A stretch of DNA of 64,000 nt from UBA1858 sp965262455. GTDB lineage: Bacteria; Pseudomonadota; Gammaproteobacteria; UBA4575. Every line of letters begins with the position of its first letter. Positions within the stretch are counted from its first letter, which is position 1. The stretch spans positions 310,001 to 374,000 of the forward strand of contig CBDHFH010000003.1 of assembly GCA_965262455.1 (NCBI GenBank), in the 5' to 3' direction. Position numbers and translations under genes: made by a program. Positions 54,030 through 63,251 of this stretch are shown here, piece by piece. Under the pieces are notes generated by a model that saw nothing but the letters and a program-made list of their open reading frames with translations, was not told where the DNA came from and searched no databases.

Positions 54030-54582
54030 ACATTGCCTCTAATATCACTTCGGTATTATCTGACCCACCTGTTCCGCGAGCTGTTATTCTAAACATCTCT
54101 ACTTGTGTTTCCGCTGCATTGCCTTGGTAAGAACTATTAATATTCAAACTTTCATCTTCATCTGTGTTGACAGGTCCAATGTGTTGAATCATGTAACGCG
54201 GTGCAGAACGAACGCCTCCTTTGGTACTTTCGGTGCCATCAGAGATTACAACATCAGTCACTTCGACCGATTCTGTTCCCCAATCAATTTCTCTCCATGG
54301 CTCATCATACAAGTTTGTCATGAGCCCATCCGACTTATCATTATCAAACGCATTTAAATTGATCACGCCTGTGCTTAAAAAATTTTCTGCGGCTCGCACG
54401 GCCGACTCCGCCGCCTCAAATGCAGTCATTTTATCTTTAGTATTATTGGACATTAATTCTTGCAAGCTGGAAGACTGCATACTGGTCACAGCCAATAGCG
54501 TCATTACCACTAACATAATTAAACCAACTACTAGTACAACGCCTTGCTGATAATTTTTTCGTGAAAACTTTTTATTATTCAT
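54013..54582 (-). CDS. pilX: Minor pilin-like protein PilX
   Basis: A type IV pilus minor pilin of 189 residues. The N-terminal QQGVVLVVGLIMLVVMTLLAVTSMQ helix and the following LQELMSNNTKDKMTAFEAAESAVRAAE are the PilX pattern (PilX N-terminal domain), which lacks the usual Glu5. The C-terminal half has beta-rich segments. It lies between pilW (7 bp upstream) and pilY1 (overlapping). It helps form the priming complex with PilVWX-FimU and PilY1. Confidence 0.92.
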   Translation of the reverse strand: MNNKKFSRKNYQQGVVLVVGLIMLVVMTLLAVTSMQSSSLQELMSNNTKDKMTAFEAAESAVRAAENFLSTGVINLNAFDNDKSDGLMTNLYDEPWREIDWGTESVEVTDVVISDGTESTKGGVRSAPRYMIQHIGPVNTDEDESLNINSSYQGNAAETQVEMFRITARGTGGSDNTEVILEAMYGVSN

Positions 54583-54589
54583 TGTTAGT

Positions 54590-55687
54590 TTATAAGTTTC
54601 GCAAACTGACTGTCATCGATGCCACATAACGTTTTCGTTGATCTTGTGCATGTGTCACTGTTGTGCCTGCAGTGCTTGTGCCAATTTGCGTGTTAGCGAC
54701 CACATAGACATTGTTATCTATTTCGCCTTCGCGTAATCTATCTTCACTGGCATACAACAAACCAATTTTTACACTCGCAATGTTGCGCCAATTATCAACA
54801 TTAGCACCAGTAAGCATGCCATCATCAGCTTTTAAATAACGCTCCGCGTTACCATCACCATCGCCATCATAACCATACAATAACTGCATATTCTCGATGC
54901 CCTCGGCCAGCTCTTCTGCCGCGCTGATTTCATTATTGCCGCCACCGACGACATTTAAATAGCGTCGATAAAGTGAATAGCCATTACCCGAAGATGCCTC
55001 AGATATAAAATAAATTACTGCAGAATAACTTGCGATTTGCGAGTCAGTACCAAAATTTCGCGAAATTGGACTGACATTGTTTGGTAATAAGCCTGAATGC
55101 AGAGTTTTATCTGCGACAGTGATTCGGTTGGCGCTGATTGAACTTGATTGAAATAAACGTGCATTGGTTGAGTCGCAGGCCACCATTAAACTACCCGCTT
55201 GAAACCAATTTGTTGGCGCATCTCTTTGTAACACAAACTGTTGATTTGCAGCATCATACAATTCTACTCCCGCAACATTTGCCCCTGCGCGTAAAATTAT
55301 AATTGCATCGGAACCGACTTTAGCCTGCTTTGTTCCTGAAGTGGTTAGCTCAGAAGGGAAGCTCGATGTGCCCGCCTCTCCCTCAAAGCCACGAATGGGT
55401 TGCTCAAATAGCGCCGTCCACCAATCTGTATTGTCTACGATGGACGTTGCCTGCTCGGGTTGACTACAAGGAATGTAGCCCGCCATGCGAATTTCCTTTG
55501 CCAACAATTCAGCTGAGGTGCGCGTATTTTCTTGCAAACGTGATAGACCCTCAGTGACTTGATATGTTGTTTGCGAACCCAGGTAGACCTGCAATACTCC
55601 TGCGACCAATAGAAGACTGAGCAATAAACCCACCATTAGCTCAACCACAGTGAAACCTGCTTGCTTTAGATTAATATGCTGTTTCAT
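54590..55687 (-). CDS. pilW: Minor pilin-like protein PilW
   Basis: A 365-residue prepilin-type protein. The leader ends in KQAG with mature FTVVELMVGLLLSLLLVAGVLQVYL, and then GSQTTYQVTEGLSRLQENTRTSAELLAKEIRMAGYIPC, the standard PilW N-terminal segment. The rest is beta-rich. It overlaps pilV by 4 bp and precedes pilX by 7 bp. Role: priming of pilus assembly together with PilX, PilV and FimU. Confidence 0.93.
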   Translation of the reverse strand: MKQHINLKQAGFTVVELMVGLLLSLLLVAGVLQVYLGSQTTYQVTEGLSRLQENTRTSAELLAKEIRMAGYIPCSQPEQATSIVDNTDWWTALFEQPIRGFEGEAGTSSFPSELTTSGTKQAKVGSDAIIILRAGANVAGVELYDAANQQFVLQRDAPTNWFQAGSLMVACDSTNARLFQSSSISANRITVADKTLHSGLLPNNVSPISRNFGTDSQIASYSAVIYFISEASSGNGYSLYRRYLNVVGGGNNEISAAEELAEGIENMQLLYGYDGDGDGNAERYLKADDGMLTGANVDNWRNIASVKIGLLYASEDRLREGEIDNNVYVVANTQIGTSTAGTTVTHAQDQRKRYVASMTVSLRNL

Positions 55688-56208
55688 AAGCTAGTAAACA
55701 TTCTTACCTGATGCTCTGTACCATTCGAATCTGTCCATTGAACTGTAACCATTGTCTGGCCTGTCACAGCATCGGGAGCACTGACACTTCCGGTACCATT
55801 AGGCAGCGTTGATTGTTCTACAAGGCCATTACAATTTGCATTATCAATGTACATTCCTAGATTACACTTCCATTCTTTTACATCGAATAGCGCCATTTCT
55901 GCAGCCGTGCAAACACTTGCTGCACAATCTACACTAGTGTCTGGTGGCGAATCACTTAATGTATTTTCATAATTACCACCAGCAATCTGCGCATAATTGC
56001 GATTGGCACGCATGCGGTCGACCATGCTTTGTGCAAGTGATGTTGCTTGAGTTCTTAAGTGCGCGTTATAGCTGCTAGACATACTCTGGCCCTGTAAATT
56101 AGCTAAGCCCAGTAAGCCCACTGACAACACAAGTAAAGCTATCAGGACTTCGAATAAGCTAAATCCAGTTTGCATAGGTCTTATTTGGTTCATTGCCGGG
56201 AAATTCAA
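55684..56208 (-). CDS. pilV: Minor pilin-like protein PilV
   Basis: A 174-residue prepilin-type protein. The leader ends MQTG with mature FSLFEVLIALLVLSVGLLGLANLQ, and then QATSLAQSMVDRMRANRNYA, which is the PilV pattern. Several cysteines are near the middle. It lies 4 bp after the fimU frame and overlaps pilW by 4 bp. ATG 56208 starts 14 residues before the leader Gly; an internal Met at residue 6 or 12 could also serve. Confidence 0.92.
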   Translation of the reverse strand: MNFPAMNQIRPMQTGFSLFEVLIALLVLSVGLLGLANLQGQSMSSSYNAHLRTQATSLAQSMVDRMRANRNYAQIAGGNYENTLSDSPPDTSVDCAASVCTAAEMALFDVKEWKCNLGMYIDNANCNGLVEQSTLPNGTGSVSAPDAVTGQTMVTVQWTDSNGTEHQVRMFTSL

Positions 56209-56212
56209 ATTA

Positions 56213-56796
56213 CTATGTTAAACAGTTTTCCATTGGACCATCGCTCTTAAGTGGCACGCCATCGGAGTTGTTTTGCGCAAGACGTATACGCCCTGATGGC
56301 ATAGCTGTGATCATTCTCGCTCTGGCAGTTTCACTGTTTTTACATAGGCGCACACTGCCTGGTCCAAGTGCCAAGCGACCTGAAGGGACATACGGAATTG
56401 CAGTGTTGTAACCTCCTGTGCCTCTCAAGGTCATATTATTGGGATAGCCTCAGCAGCCCAAATTAATTCTTCATTGTCATCATGGTTATTGTCATTATCA
56501 GCGTCGACAAAAATAATCCAGCCATCATCATAGCCGCCCGCATTACTGCAATCGTCCCCATTATTGCTTGGGCATAGCACCACGCGTTGATTTCGCTTGA
56601 TTGCTTCACTCCGTGCGAGCGCCAGCGAAGAAATAAAGCGATTGATATTTGAGGTTAATTGATTCCTCTCCATGAGCCCCTGAAAGGAAGGCACACCTAA
56701 CGTAAGTATGACTGCTGCCACTGCGATGGTGATCATTAACTCGACTATAGTAAAGCCATTTAAGTGCTTGTGTTTTAAGGCAGCGTGTCTCATCAA
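56213..56796 (-). pseudogene. fimU: FimU/FimT-type minor pseudopilin (GspH domain), frameshifted
   Basis: First gene of the pilus operon. The first frame has the prepilin signal (KHLNGFTIVELMITIAVAAVIL), RNQLTSNINRFISSLALARSEAIKRNQRVVLCPSN, DGWIIFVDADNDN and IWAAEAIP, typical FimT/GspH. It stops at 56431. The rest of the GspH domain (GTGGYNTAIPYVPSGRL, SVRLCKNSETARARMITAMPSGRIRL, GVPL) continues in the next frame to 56213. One base missing from the GGG run at 56441-56443 (CCC on the coding strand) would rejoin them to about 194 residues. It may be a homopolymer error. The 254 bp upstream (56797-57050) hold nothing I can support. Confidence 0.82.
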
Positions 56797-57050
56797 ATAA
56801 ATACAACCCTAATGTGTAAACAACTCGTGTTGGGTGTGTTTTTTAGAAGTATAGAGGATTGTGCGAACTAGAAAAGACCTAATTCGCGTCGAGATGTACG
56901 TATTGTTTTGAATGATTTACTTTAACTGCACTATTCATCATTTTGGATGATTGTGAGTTTTAAAAATTTTTATGGGTAAATTAACCGTAGCTGGCCAATG
57001 GGATTTAACAATTTATTTTGCGTTAAGCAATTTATTTACTGCAAATATTT

Positions 57051-57917
57051 TTAATGCTGCACATCAGCTGAATATTTTTGCGCTAACGCCGCCCACTGTT
57101 GTTGCTGAATATTCAATCGAATTAACTCAGTCACAGGCACCACCTCTATATTATATTCTAACAAAGTGGGCAGATAATAATTTAGTAATTTTATAGTGGC
57201 TGGATAAGGATGACCAATAGCAACAGCATAACCTTTTCGTTTTGCGACCGACTTGAGACGCTTAAACTGGCGATTAATCTCTTGTTCTTCGCGGCTATTG
57301 TCCAAAAACACATCGCGTGTAATATTAGGTATAAAATGTTCTCTTGCGATACGGCTTGCGACAGTTTGAGCCGTTGTTTTACTGTCAACGAAATATAGCT
57401 TATCCGAGCGGCTTGATAATGCTTCCATCAACCAGGACATATGACCTGGGTGTTGTGTCAGCAAACTTCCCATGTGGTTATTTACTCCGCGCGCATGGGG
57501 AATAGAGTCGATACTTATATGCACAGAGTTTTGAAATTCCTTTTGTGTCAATTCCAATGTCAATGCACCCGGACCCAACTCTGATTGACGTGCTGACTGC
57601 ATCGGCAAGTGCACCATAACTTCCTTGCCGGATGACGCGGCTAGATTAGCTAGGCGTTTTGAATAAGGGCGATTAGGAAGAAATGAATAGGTTAATTGAT
57701 AAGGTAGATCAATGACTGCGCGGCCTTGATGCAGATTGTTCCCCAAGTCATCGATAATGATCGCTACCTTAAAGGTTTTATGATTATATAGTGACTCCTC
57801 AGCACATAATCCAGTAGCGAATAACAATAAGGCAGTCAGAAAAAACAGACGGCCAATTATTGATAGTAAAAATGTATTGTTATTTGAAGTAACTTGCTTA
57901 TGCACTCGCAGAATCAT
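57051..57917 (-). CDS. Divergent polysaccharide deacetylase family protein (YibQ-like)
   Basis: A 288-residue protein with an N-terminal signal or anchor helix (about 17-38) and the divergent polysaccharide deacetylase (YibQ/DUF610) fold: VAIIIDDLGNN near 51-61, YSFLPN, VMVHLPMQ near 99-106, GVNNHMGS near 142-149, YFVDSKTTAQT, and AIGHPYPATI. Its exact job is not established; its place with envC and ctpA points to cell-wall work. It overlaps the ctpA end by 20 bp and is the third gene of envC-ctpA-yibQ. Confidence 0.88.
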   Translation of the reverse strand: MILRVHKQVTSNNNTFLLSIIGRLFFLTALLLFATGLCAEESLYNHKTFKVAIIIDDLGNNLHQGRAVIDLPYQLTYSFLPNRPYSKRLANLAASSGKEVMVHLPMQSARQSELGPGALTLELTQKEFQNSVHISIDSIPHARGVNNHMGSLLTQHPGHMSWLMEALSSRSDKLYFVDSKTTAQTVASRIAREHFIPNITRDVFLDNSREEQEINRQFKRLKSVAKRKGYAVAIGHPYPATIKLLNYYLPTLLEYNIEVVPVTELIRLNIQQQQWAALAQKYSADVQH

Positions 57918-59226
57918 TTTCTTTGACTAACTCTTTCAAAATGCTCAGTGCTTCGTTTAGCACAGCATCCTCCTCACTGTCCACCGCAATTGTAATATGT
58001 TTTACTTCAGATTGTTCATCCGCTTGCTGTGTTTCTTGGTTATTTTCTAAATGACCCTGCAAGTCTTCTTCACGCACAAACTGAAAACGCTTATTGTCTT
58101 CATCTTCGCCGCCATGCAGCTCTTTGACCAATATATCTGGAACAATGCCTTCGCTTTGAATCGACTTTCCTGATGGTGTGTAATACCTCGCAGTTGTGAG
58201 TTTCAATGCTGCGTTTTCTTTAAGTGGCAATATTGTTTGCACGGAGCCCTTACCAAAAGATTTCTGACCCATAATTACCGCACGACCATGATCCTGTAAT
58301 GCGCCCGCAACAATTTCTGAGGCGGATGCAGAGCCCTCATTAATCAGCACAACTACAGGCGCACCATTTAATGAATCATTTGTGCTGGCACTGTAATTCA
58401 GTTCAGCATCATCCACGCGCCCTTTTGTGTATACGATTAATTCACCGTCGCCCAGGAATATATCTGACACACCTACCGCACCCGTTAACACTCCACCAGG
58501 GTTGTTACGCAAATCTAATATCAGGCCAGTGAGGCTTTGTTCAGACTTCTTAAGTAACTTTTCAACCGCCGCAATCACGTTACGCGTGGTCTTAGATTGG
58601 AAACTCGATATACGAATATAGCCATAGCCAGGTTCTAATATTCTGCTACGCACGCTTTTCACTCGAATCACATCACGTGTGACAGAAATTTCCAGAGGCT
58701 TTGCTTCACCTTCGCGCACAATGGTTAGCAAGATTTTTGATCCGCGCTTACCACGCATGAGCTTGACCGCTTCATTTAGCGTTAATCCTTTCACCTGTGT
58801 GTCATCGAGTTTGATAATCACATCACCTGCTTTGACGCCTGCTTTATCAGCGGGGGTATCTTCAATGGGTGAAATCACGCGTACAAAACCATTTTCCATA
58901 CCGACTTCAATACCTAGGCCACCAAACTCACCTGTGGTACCAATCTGGAGCTCCTTAAATTCATCCTGGCTTAGATAGGAGGAGTGTGGATCCAGACTAC
59001 CCAGCATGCCTCGGATAGCACCTTCAAGTAATTTTTCATCACCCACTTCTTCAACATAATCTTTCTTGATTCGTGCGTAGATATCAGTGAATAACTGAAT
59101 ATCTGTCAGTGGCAAGTCCAAAACGGAATTATCGCGTTTAGCGAATACTTGATGACTACCGGCGATGAGTAGCCCAATGAGTAAGCCGATAGTGAGTCCT
59201 AGGCTAAGTGGTTTATAGCTTTTCAT
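57898..59226 (-). CDS. ctpA: S41 family C-terminal processing protease
   Basis: A periplasmic serine protease of 442 residues. After a signal anchor (about 10-30) come the S41 N-terminal region (GAIRGMLGSLDPHSSYL), a PDZ domain (GLGIEVGMENGFVRVISPIEDTPA to about 175) and the S41 core with catalytic Ser in NEGSASASEIVAGAL and Lys in MGQKSFGKGSVQ. A charged Glu/Gln-rich tail ends the protein. CtpA-type proteases act on wall hydrolases and their regulators in other bacteria. envC lies 107 bp upstream. Confidence 0.93.
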   Translation of the reverse strand: MKSYKPLSLGLTIGLLIGLLIAGSHQVFAKRDNSVLDLPLTDIQLFTDIYARIKKDYVEEVGDEKLLEGAIRGMLGSLDPHSSYLSQDEFKELQIGTTGEFGGLGIEVGMENGFVRVISPIEDTPADKAGVKAGDVIIKLDDTQVKGLTLNEAVKLMRGKRGSKILLTIVREGEAKPLEISVTRDVIRVKSVRSRILEPGYGYIRISSFQSKTTRNVIAAVEKLLKKSEQSLTGLILDLRNNPGGVLTGAVGVSDIFLGDGELIVYTKGRVDDAELNYSASTNDSLNGAPVVVLINEGSASASEIVAGALQDHGRAVIMGQKSFGKGSVQTILPLKENAALKLTTARYYTPSGKSIQSEGIVPDILVKELHGGEDEDNKRFQFVREEDLQGHLENNQETQQADEQSEVKHITIAVDSEEDAVLNEALSILKELVKENDSASA

Positions 59227-59333
59227 GCTATTTCTCCTGTAATCGGTATGTGGTCACACCGTTATGGGGATACGGCGTATGCTTTGTTTTGACCATACCA
59301 AATAATGGTGTCTTTCTATAATGAATCGTCATA

Positions 59334-60527
59334 TTAAGAAGAATAAGCCATCTTGGGGGTAACACACCAGCGCGAGGGATCTACTGGCGCGCCTTGGCGA
59401 CGAATTTCAAAATACAGGCCTGATTCATTGATATCCCCTGAATCACCCACCACTGCAATTAGCTCTCCTTTGTCTACCGGATCATCGACAGATTTATATA
59501 ACCCTTCGGCATGTGCGTATAAACTCATATAACCATCGCCATGATCAATAATAATTAGCCATCCATAATGATCAAACCAATCGGAGAACACCACAGTACC
59601 GGGATAGATGGCGTGAATTTCAGCGCCTTTACTTGCCCTGATTAACACGCCATTCCATTGGGTTTGGCTGCTTTGTTGGCGAGCATCACCATAGCTAAAC
59701 TTAAGCTTACCCGCAGTTGGCCAACGTAATTTACCCTTTTGTTGTGTGAATTTTCCGCTTGCATGCTTCAATGTTAGCTTACTGAGTAACTTCTTGATCT
59801 CGGCTTGCTTGGCTTTTTCTTTGTCTAACTGCGCACTATCAGTAGCGATTAACGCTGCAAGCCGCGTTTGAATCGTTTGTTTCTCATTCCTGACTTTCTG
59901 TATGGCTGATTGCGCATTTGTATGTTTTTCAAGCATATTTTGCAGCGACTTATGTGTTTTCTGCTGGGCTAGTTGATTATCACGCACTTCGACAGCCAAT
60001 TTTTGCATGCCAGAAAACTGCTCAGCTCGTGCTTGATGAATATAGTCATAAATAATCGCATTGCGACCAACATGTTGCAGACTGTTCTGGCTCAGCAGTA
60101 CTTTCCATTTGCTCTGTGTGTTGGCCGCATAGGACAGACGAATTTGATGTTTAAATTCATCCGCAGATTGACTTATTTGTTCCGCGAGCTGCTCACTGTT
60201 ATGTTTTAGTTTGAGTAATTCCTTGTTATTGCGCGAAATTTGGCTTTCGGTCGCGGCAATTTGATGATGTAGCTGGCCTATTTCATGCTCCAGCTCGCGC
60301 ATTTCCTTTTCTATAACTGATTGATTTTTAATATTCTTTTGTAATTTACCCTCAATTTCCGCAACAATATTAGATATTTTATCTAGGCGCTGCTGCGTGG
60401 CAGAAACCTGATCTTTTGCAATTGAATAATTTGCAACTAAGTTGCTGATAAATAAGGTAAAAAAGACTCTAAGCAGACGCTTAGTCCAGCTATTTTTATA
60501 ACAGAAATGTAGAAAAAGGCTATTCAA
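59334..60527 (-). CDS. envC: EnvC-like murein hydrolase activator (degenerate LytM)
   Basis: A periplasmic activator of the division amidases. The 397-residue protein has a signal sequence, a long coiled coil (about 45-260, heptad-rich with LEHEIGQLHHQIAATESQI) and a C-terminal M23/LytM domain (about 275-390). Zinc ligands are lost: WNGVLIRA replaces the H-x-G-D motif and LYFEIR replaces the H-x-H motif, as in E. coli EnvC. So it should be non-catalytic and act by protein contact. It heads the envC-ctpA-yibQ group and diverges from the ArsR gene. Confidence 0.93.
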   Translation of the reverse strand: MNSLFLHFCYKNSWTKRLLRVFFTLFISNLVANYSIAKDQVSATQQRLDKISNIVAEIEGKLQKNIKNQSVIEKEMRELEHEIGQLHHQIAATESQISRNNKELLKLKHNSEQLAEQISQSADEFKHQIRLSYAANTQSKWKVLLSQNSLQHVGRNAIIYDYIHQARAEQFSGMQKLAVEVRDNQLAQQKTHKSLQNMLEKHTNAQSAIQKVRNEKQTIQTRLAALIATDSAQLDKEKAKQAEIKKLLSKLTLKHASGKFTQQKGKLRWPTAGKLKFSYGDARQQSSQTQWNGVLIRASKGAEIHAIYPGTVVFSDWFDHYGWLIIIDHGDGYMSLYAHAEGLYKSVDDPVDKGELIAVVGDSGDINESGLYFEIRRQGAPVDPSRWCVTPKMAYSS

Positions 60528-60607
60528 CAGACAATTTCGCGACTATTATCAGCGTATTAATGGTTTAGAATATTAGATAATGCCATTATTAATTTATTAG
60601 GATTTGA

Positions 60608-60955
60608 ATGGAAGCGTACAAAATGACTGAAACAAGCTTTGTATCACTCAATCGCTCAGATCTGATGGCAAAAGAAGAAGACATTGAGCGAGCTTCACGC
60701 TCACTCAAAGCCATGTCTCATCCTTTGCGCCTGAAGATTCTTTGTGTTCTTGGTAATCGCGAAGTCAGTGTGCAAGACATTGTTGAAAATGTAGGTACTT
60801 CTCAAAGCAACATTTCACAACACTTAGCCATCTTACGTGACAAGGGTATTTTAAAATCACGTAAAGATGCGAATCGTGTCTATTACAAAGTTGGTGATGA
60901 CCGCACACTGAAGCTGATTGAAATGATGCAACACGTTTTTTGTTCAGTACATTAA
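60608..60955 (+). CDS. ArsR-family regulator with two cysteines (BigR/YgaV-like)
   Basis: A winged-helix transcription repressor of 115 residues (KAMSHPLRLKILCVLGNREVSVQDI, QSNISQHLAILRDKGILKSRKDANRVYYKV). Two cysteines, Cys46 in KILCVL and Cys112 in HVFCSVH, sit where BigR, SqrR and YgaV carry their persulfide-sensing pair. Metal-binding CxC of classical ArsR is absent. A rhodanese gene follows at once, which fits a sulfane-sulfur sensor. ATG 60623 (MTETSF) is an alternative start. An imperfect dyad TAATGG/CCATTA at 60558-60588 could be the operator. Confidence 0.85.
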   Translation: MEAYKMTETSFVSLNRSDLMAKEEDIERASRSLKAMSHPLRLKILCVLGNREVSVQDIVENVGTSQSNISQHLAILRDKGILKSRKDANRVYYKVGDDRTLKLIEMMQHVFCSVH

Positions 60956-61016
60956 AGTTAAACATTTACATGTAACCCTGTAACCAACACTGCCCATCTC
61001 TTGGGTCGTAAATATC

Positions 61017-61442
61017 ATGATGCCTGATTCTAATTTCTTTAGTGAAAATTTTATTCTGTTAGCTGCCTTCGGGATTATCCTGGCGCTTATTGTGCGTATG
61101 GAAATAACACGCGCAATGCGTGGCTTTAGAGACATCACGCCAGCAGAAGCTGTGCAATTAATCAATAAAGAGGACGCCATACTTGTTGATGTACGTGAAA
61201 GCAATGAACTTGCCCAAGGTTCAATTAGAGATGCCAAACACCTTGCTCTGAGTGTATTAAAACAACGCGTTGACGAATTAAAGACACATGCAGATAAACC
61301 TGTCATTGCTTATTGCAAAGCCGGCAACCGCTCAGGCGAAGCATGTGCAATTCTGAAGAAAAACGACTTTACCAATGTCATGTCTCTTAAGGGCGGCATC
61401 GAAGCGTGGAAAGTTGCTAACTTACCGGTGGTGAAAAAATGA
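61017..61442 (+). CDS. Membrane-anchored rhodanese (YibN-like)
   Basis: A 141-residue protein with one N-terminal helix (about 10-28) and a cytoplasmic rhodanese domain (about 40-138). The active-site Cys100 is in IAYCKAGNRSGEA; VDVRESNE and GGIEAW are conserved. It carries sulfane sulfur as a persulfide. As in E. coli (yibN-grxC-secB-gpsA) it is followed by grxC with a 4-bp overlap. An upstream dithiol ArsR gene is 61 bp away, an added regulator. Confidence 0.92.
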   Translation: MMPDSNFFSENFILLAAFGIILALIVRMEITRAMRGFRDITPAEAVQLINKEDAILVDVRESNELAQGSIRDAKHLALSVLKQRVDELKTHADKPVIAYCKAGNRSGEACAILKKNDFTNVMSLKGGIEAWKVANLPVVKK

Positions 61443-61702
61443 CAACTCCTCATATCAAAGTTTATAGCGGTAATTTATGTGCTTATTGTAATGCTGCTAA
61501 ACGTCTTCTTGAAAGTAAGGGCGTGCAGTATGAAGAAATTAATGTAGATGATGATCCTGCTATTCGTGATGAAATGGAAAAACTAAGTCAACGAACCAGC
61601 GTGCCACAAATTTTTATTGGTGAAACCCATGTCGGCGGTTTTGATGATTTAGCTGAGCTGAATCGTGAAGGCAAATTAAACGCTATGTTAGGTCTCGATT
61701 AA
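61439..61702 (+). CDS. grxC: Glutaredoxin 3-like (CAYC active site)
   Basis: A glutathione-dependent dithiol oxidoreductase of 87 residues. The active site is Cys14-Ala-Tyr-Cys17 in SGNLCAYCNAAKRL, where E. coli has CPYC. TSVPQIFIGETHVGGFDDL with the cis-proline is normal. It overlaps the rhodanese stop (ATGA). The Pro-to-Ala change can alter redox potential in this family, but both cysteines are kept. Confidence 0.93.
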   Translation: MTTPHIKVYSGNLCAYCNAAKRLLESKGVQYEEINVDDDPAIRDEMEKLSQRTSVPQIFIGETHVGGFDDLAELNREGKLNAMLGLD

Positions 61703-61732
61703 TTCATTTTAAAATTATAAGTCACTACACCC

Positions 61733-62197
61733 ATGGCAGACGACGAACAAAAATTTGAGATTCAAAAAATCTTTGTTAAAGATATTTCATTTGAATCACC
61801 AAACTCACCTGACGTTTTTCGTGAAAAATGGCAGCCAAAAACTGATATTCATATGGCCGCACAGAATACAAAAATCTCTGATGAACTCTATGAAGTCACA
61901 TTAAATGTCACCGTAACATCGTCACAAAATGAGCGCACTGCGTTTTTAGTTGAGGTCAAACAGTCAGGCGTATTTCTCATTAAAAATTTCCCTGAAGACC
62001 AGTTAGGCCATTTGATTGGCAGTTATTGTCCTCACACGCTGTTTCCTTTTGCACGCGAAGTGATATCCGACATTGTCACCAAAGGCGGGTTCCCACCGTT
62101 GCTATTATCACCGGTTAATTTTGATGCGTTATATCAACAACAATTAGCGAAGCTTAAAGAAGAGCAACAACAAGCAAATTCAGAACCTAAACATTAA
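61733..62197 (+). CDS. secB: Protein-export chaperone SecB
   Basis: A tetrameric cytoplasmic chaperone that keeps secretory precursors unfolded and hands them to SecA. The 154-residue protein has the family pattern FEIQKIFVKDISFESPNSPDVF near residues 8-29, LNVTVTSSQNERTAFLVEVKQSGVF near 61-85, and SYCPHTLFPFAREVISDIVTKGGFPPLLLSPVNFDALY to about 140. Length matches. It lies between grxC and gpsA in the E. coli order. Confidence 0.97.
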   Translation: MADDEQKFEIQKIFVKDISFESPNSPDVFREKWQPKTDIHMAAQNTKISDELYEVTLNVTVTSSQNERTAFLVEVKQSGVFLIKNFPEDQLGHLIGSYCPHTLFPFAREVISDIVTKGGFPPLLLSPVNFDALYQQQLAKLKEEQQQANSEPKH

Positions 62198-62233
62198 CCT
62201 TCTCTAGCAAACACTCTGCAGGAGAGAAGCAGT

Positions 62234-63241
62234 ATGGCTAACACAAGTATTGGTATTATTGGCGCTGGTGCATGGGGGACGGCACTCGCGATACACCTAG
62301 CTAAACTGCATCAGTCGATTACAATCTGGGGAAGAAATAGTGATTCGCTAGATAAAATTATTCAAACGAAAGAAAATCAACGTTATTTGCCGGGCATAAG
62401 CCTGCCTGACAACATCTCTGCTTGCCATGAATTATCCACCATCATTAAACATTCCACTCACTTGGTCGTGGCAGTGCCTAGTACTACCATGCGTAGCATG
62501 ATGAAAGAAATTAACCAACATGCGCATCCTGATCTGCGAGGCGTAATATGGGCGTGTAAAGGCTTGGAACAAACAAGTGGGAAATTCTTGCATCAGGTCG
62601 CACAAGAAGAATTAGCGCAAAACATTGATAATGCTATTTTATCTGGCCCTTCATTTGCTCAGGAAGTGGGGGCAGGTTTACCCACTGCAGTGACTATCGC
62701 GTCACATAACCTCAGCTTTGCAGATGATGTTGCACAACTTTTTCATCATCCGTTATTTAGAGCCTATACCACTAATGACGTTATTGGTGTTGAAATTGGT
62801 GGTGCATTTAAAAACATTCTCGCTATTGCGGCCGGGATTAATGATGGTTTAGCGTTTGGTGCAAATTCACGAGCCGCATTAATTACCCGCGGTGTTGCAG
62901 AGATGATGCGATTAGGCAAACAGCTCAATGCCAATATGGAAACCTTTAGCGGATTATCAGGCATAGGCGATATTGTATTAACCTGCACTGAGAACCTTTC
63001 ACGTAACCGCCGTTTTGGACTAGGCCTCGGAGCAGGCAAATCTGCTGAACAGATCGAAACTGAAATTGGCCAGGTGATCGAAGGAAAGTACGCAACCAAA
63101 GTCATATATGATTTAGCGCAACGACTCGAAATTGAATTACCCATAACCACTCAAGTATATGAGGTGTTGTACAATCACAAATCGGCACGTCAAGCGGTGG
63201 AAGATTTATTATCACGCGCATTAAAACATGAAGCTGATTAA
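62234..63241 (+). CDS. gpsA: Glycerol-3-phosphate dehydrogenase [NAD(P)+]
   Basis: Makes sn-glycerol 3-phosphate for phospholipids. The 335-residue protein has the NAD-binding GIIGAGAWGTALAIHLA near 7-23, NQRYLPGI, CKGLEQTSGKFL, LSGPSFAQEVGAGLPTAV near 135-152, and the catalytic-domain GAFKNILAIAAGINDGLAFGANSRAALITRG near 190-220 with the active Lys194. Normal length. It converges with trmL, 10 bp between stops. An AGGAG ribosome site precedes the ATG. Confidence 0.97.
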   Translation: MANTSIGIIGAGAWGTALAIHLAKLHQSITIWGRNSDSLDKIIQTKENQRYLPGISLPDNISACHELSTIIKHSTHLVVAVPSTTMRSMMKEINQHAHPDLRGVIWACKGLEQTSGKFLHQVAQEELAQNIDNAILSGPSFAQEVGAGLPTAVTIASHNLSFADDVAQLFHHPLFRAYTTNDVIGVEIGGAFKNILAIAAGINDGLAFGANSRAALITRGVAEMMRLGKQLNANMETFSGLSGIGDIVLTCTENLSRNRRFGLGLGAGKSAEQIETEIGQVIEGKYATKVIYDLAQRLEIELPITTQVYEVLYNHKSARQAVEDLLSRALKHEAD

Positions 63242-63251
63242 TTATTAGCTA

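Noticed and set aside
56431..56450. Programmed -1 frameshift in fimU
   Set aside because: A -1 slip would join the frames, but the zero-frame codons GCT ATC CCA do not form a slippery heptamer and no strong downstream structure is evident. An indel is simpler.
56972..57196. 74-residue frame on the plus strand
   Set aside because: Its second half is antisense to the yibQ-like gene, it lacks a ribosome site and shows no family motif.
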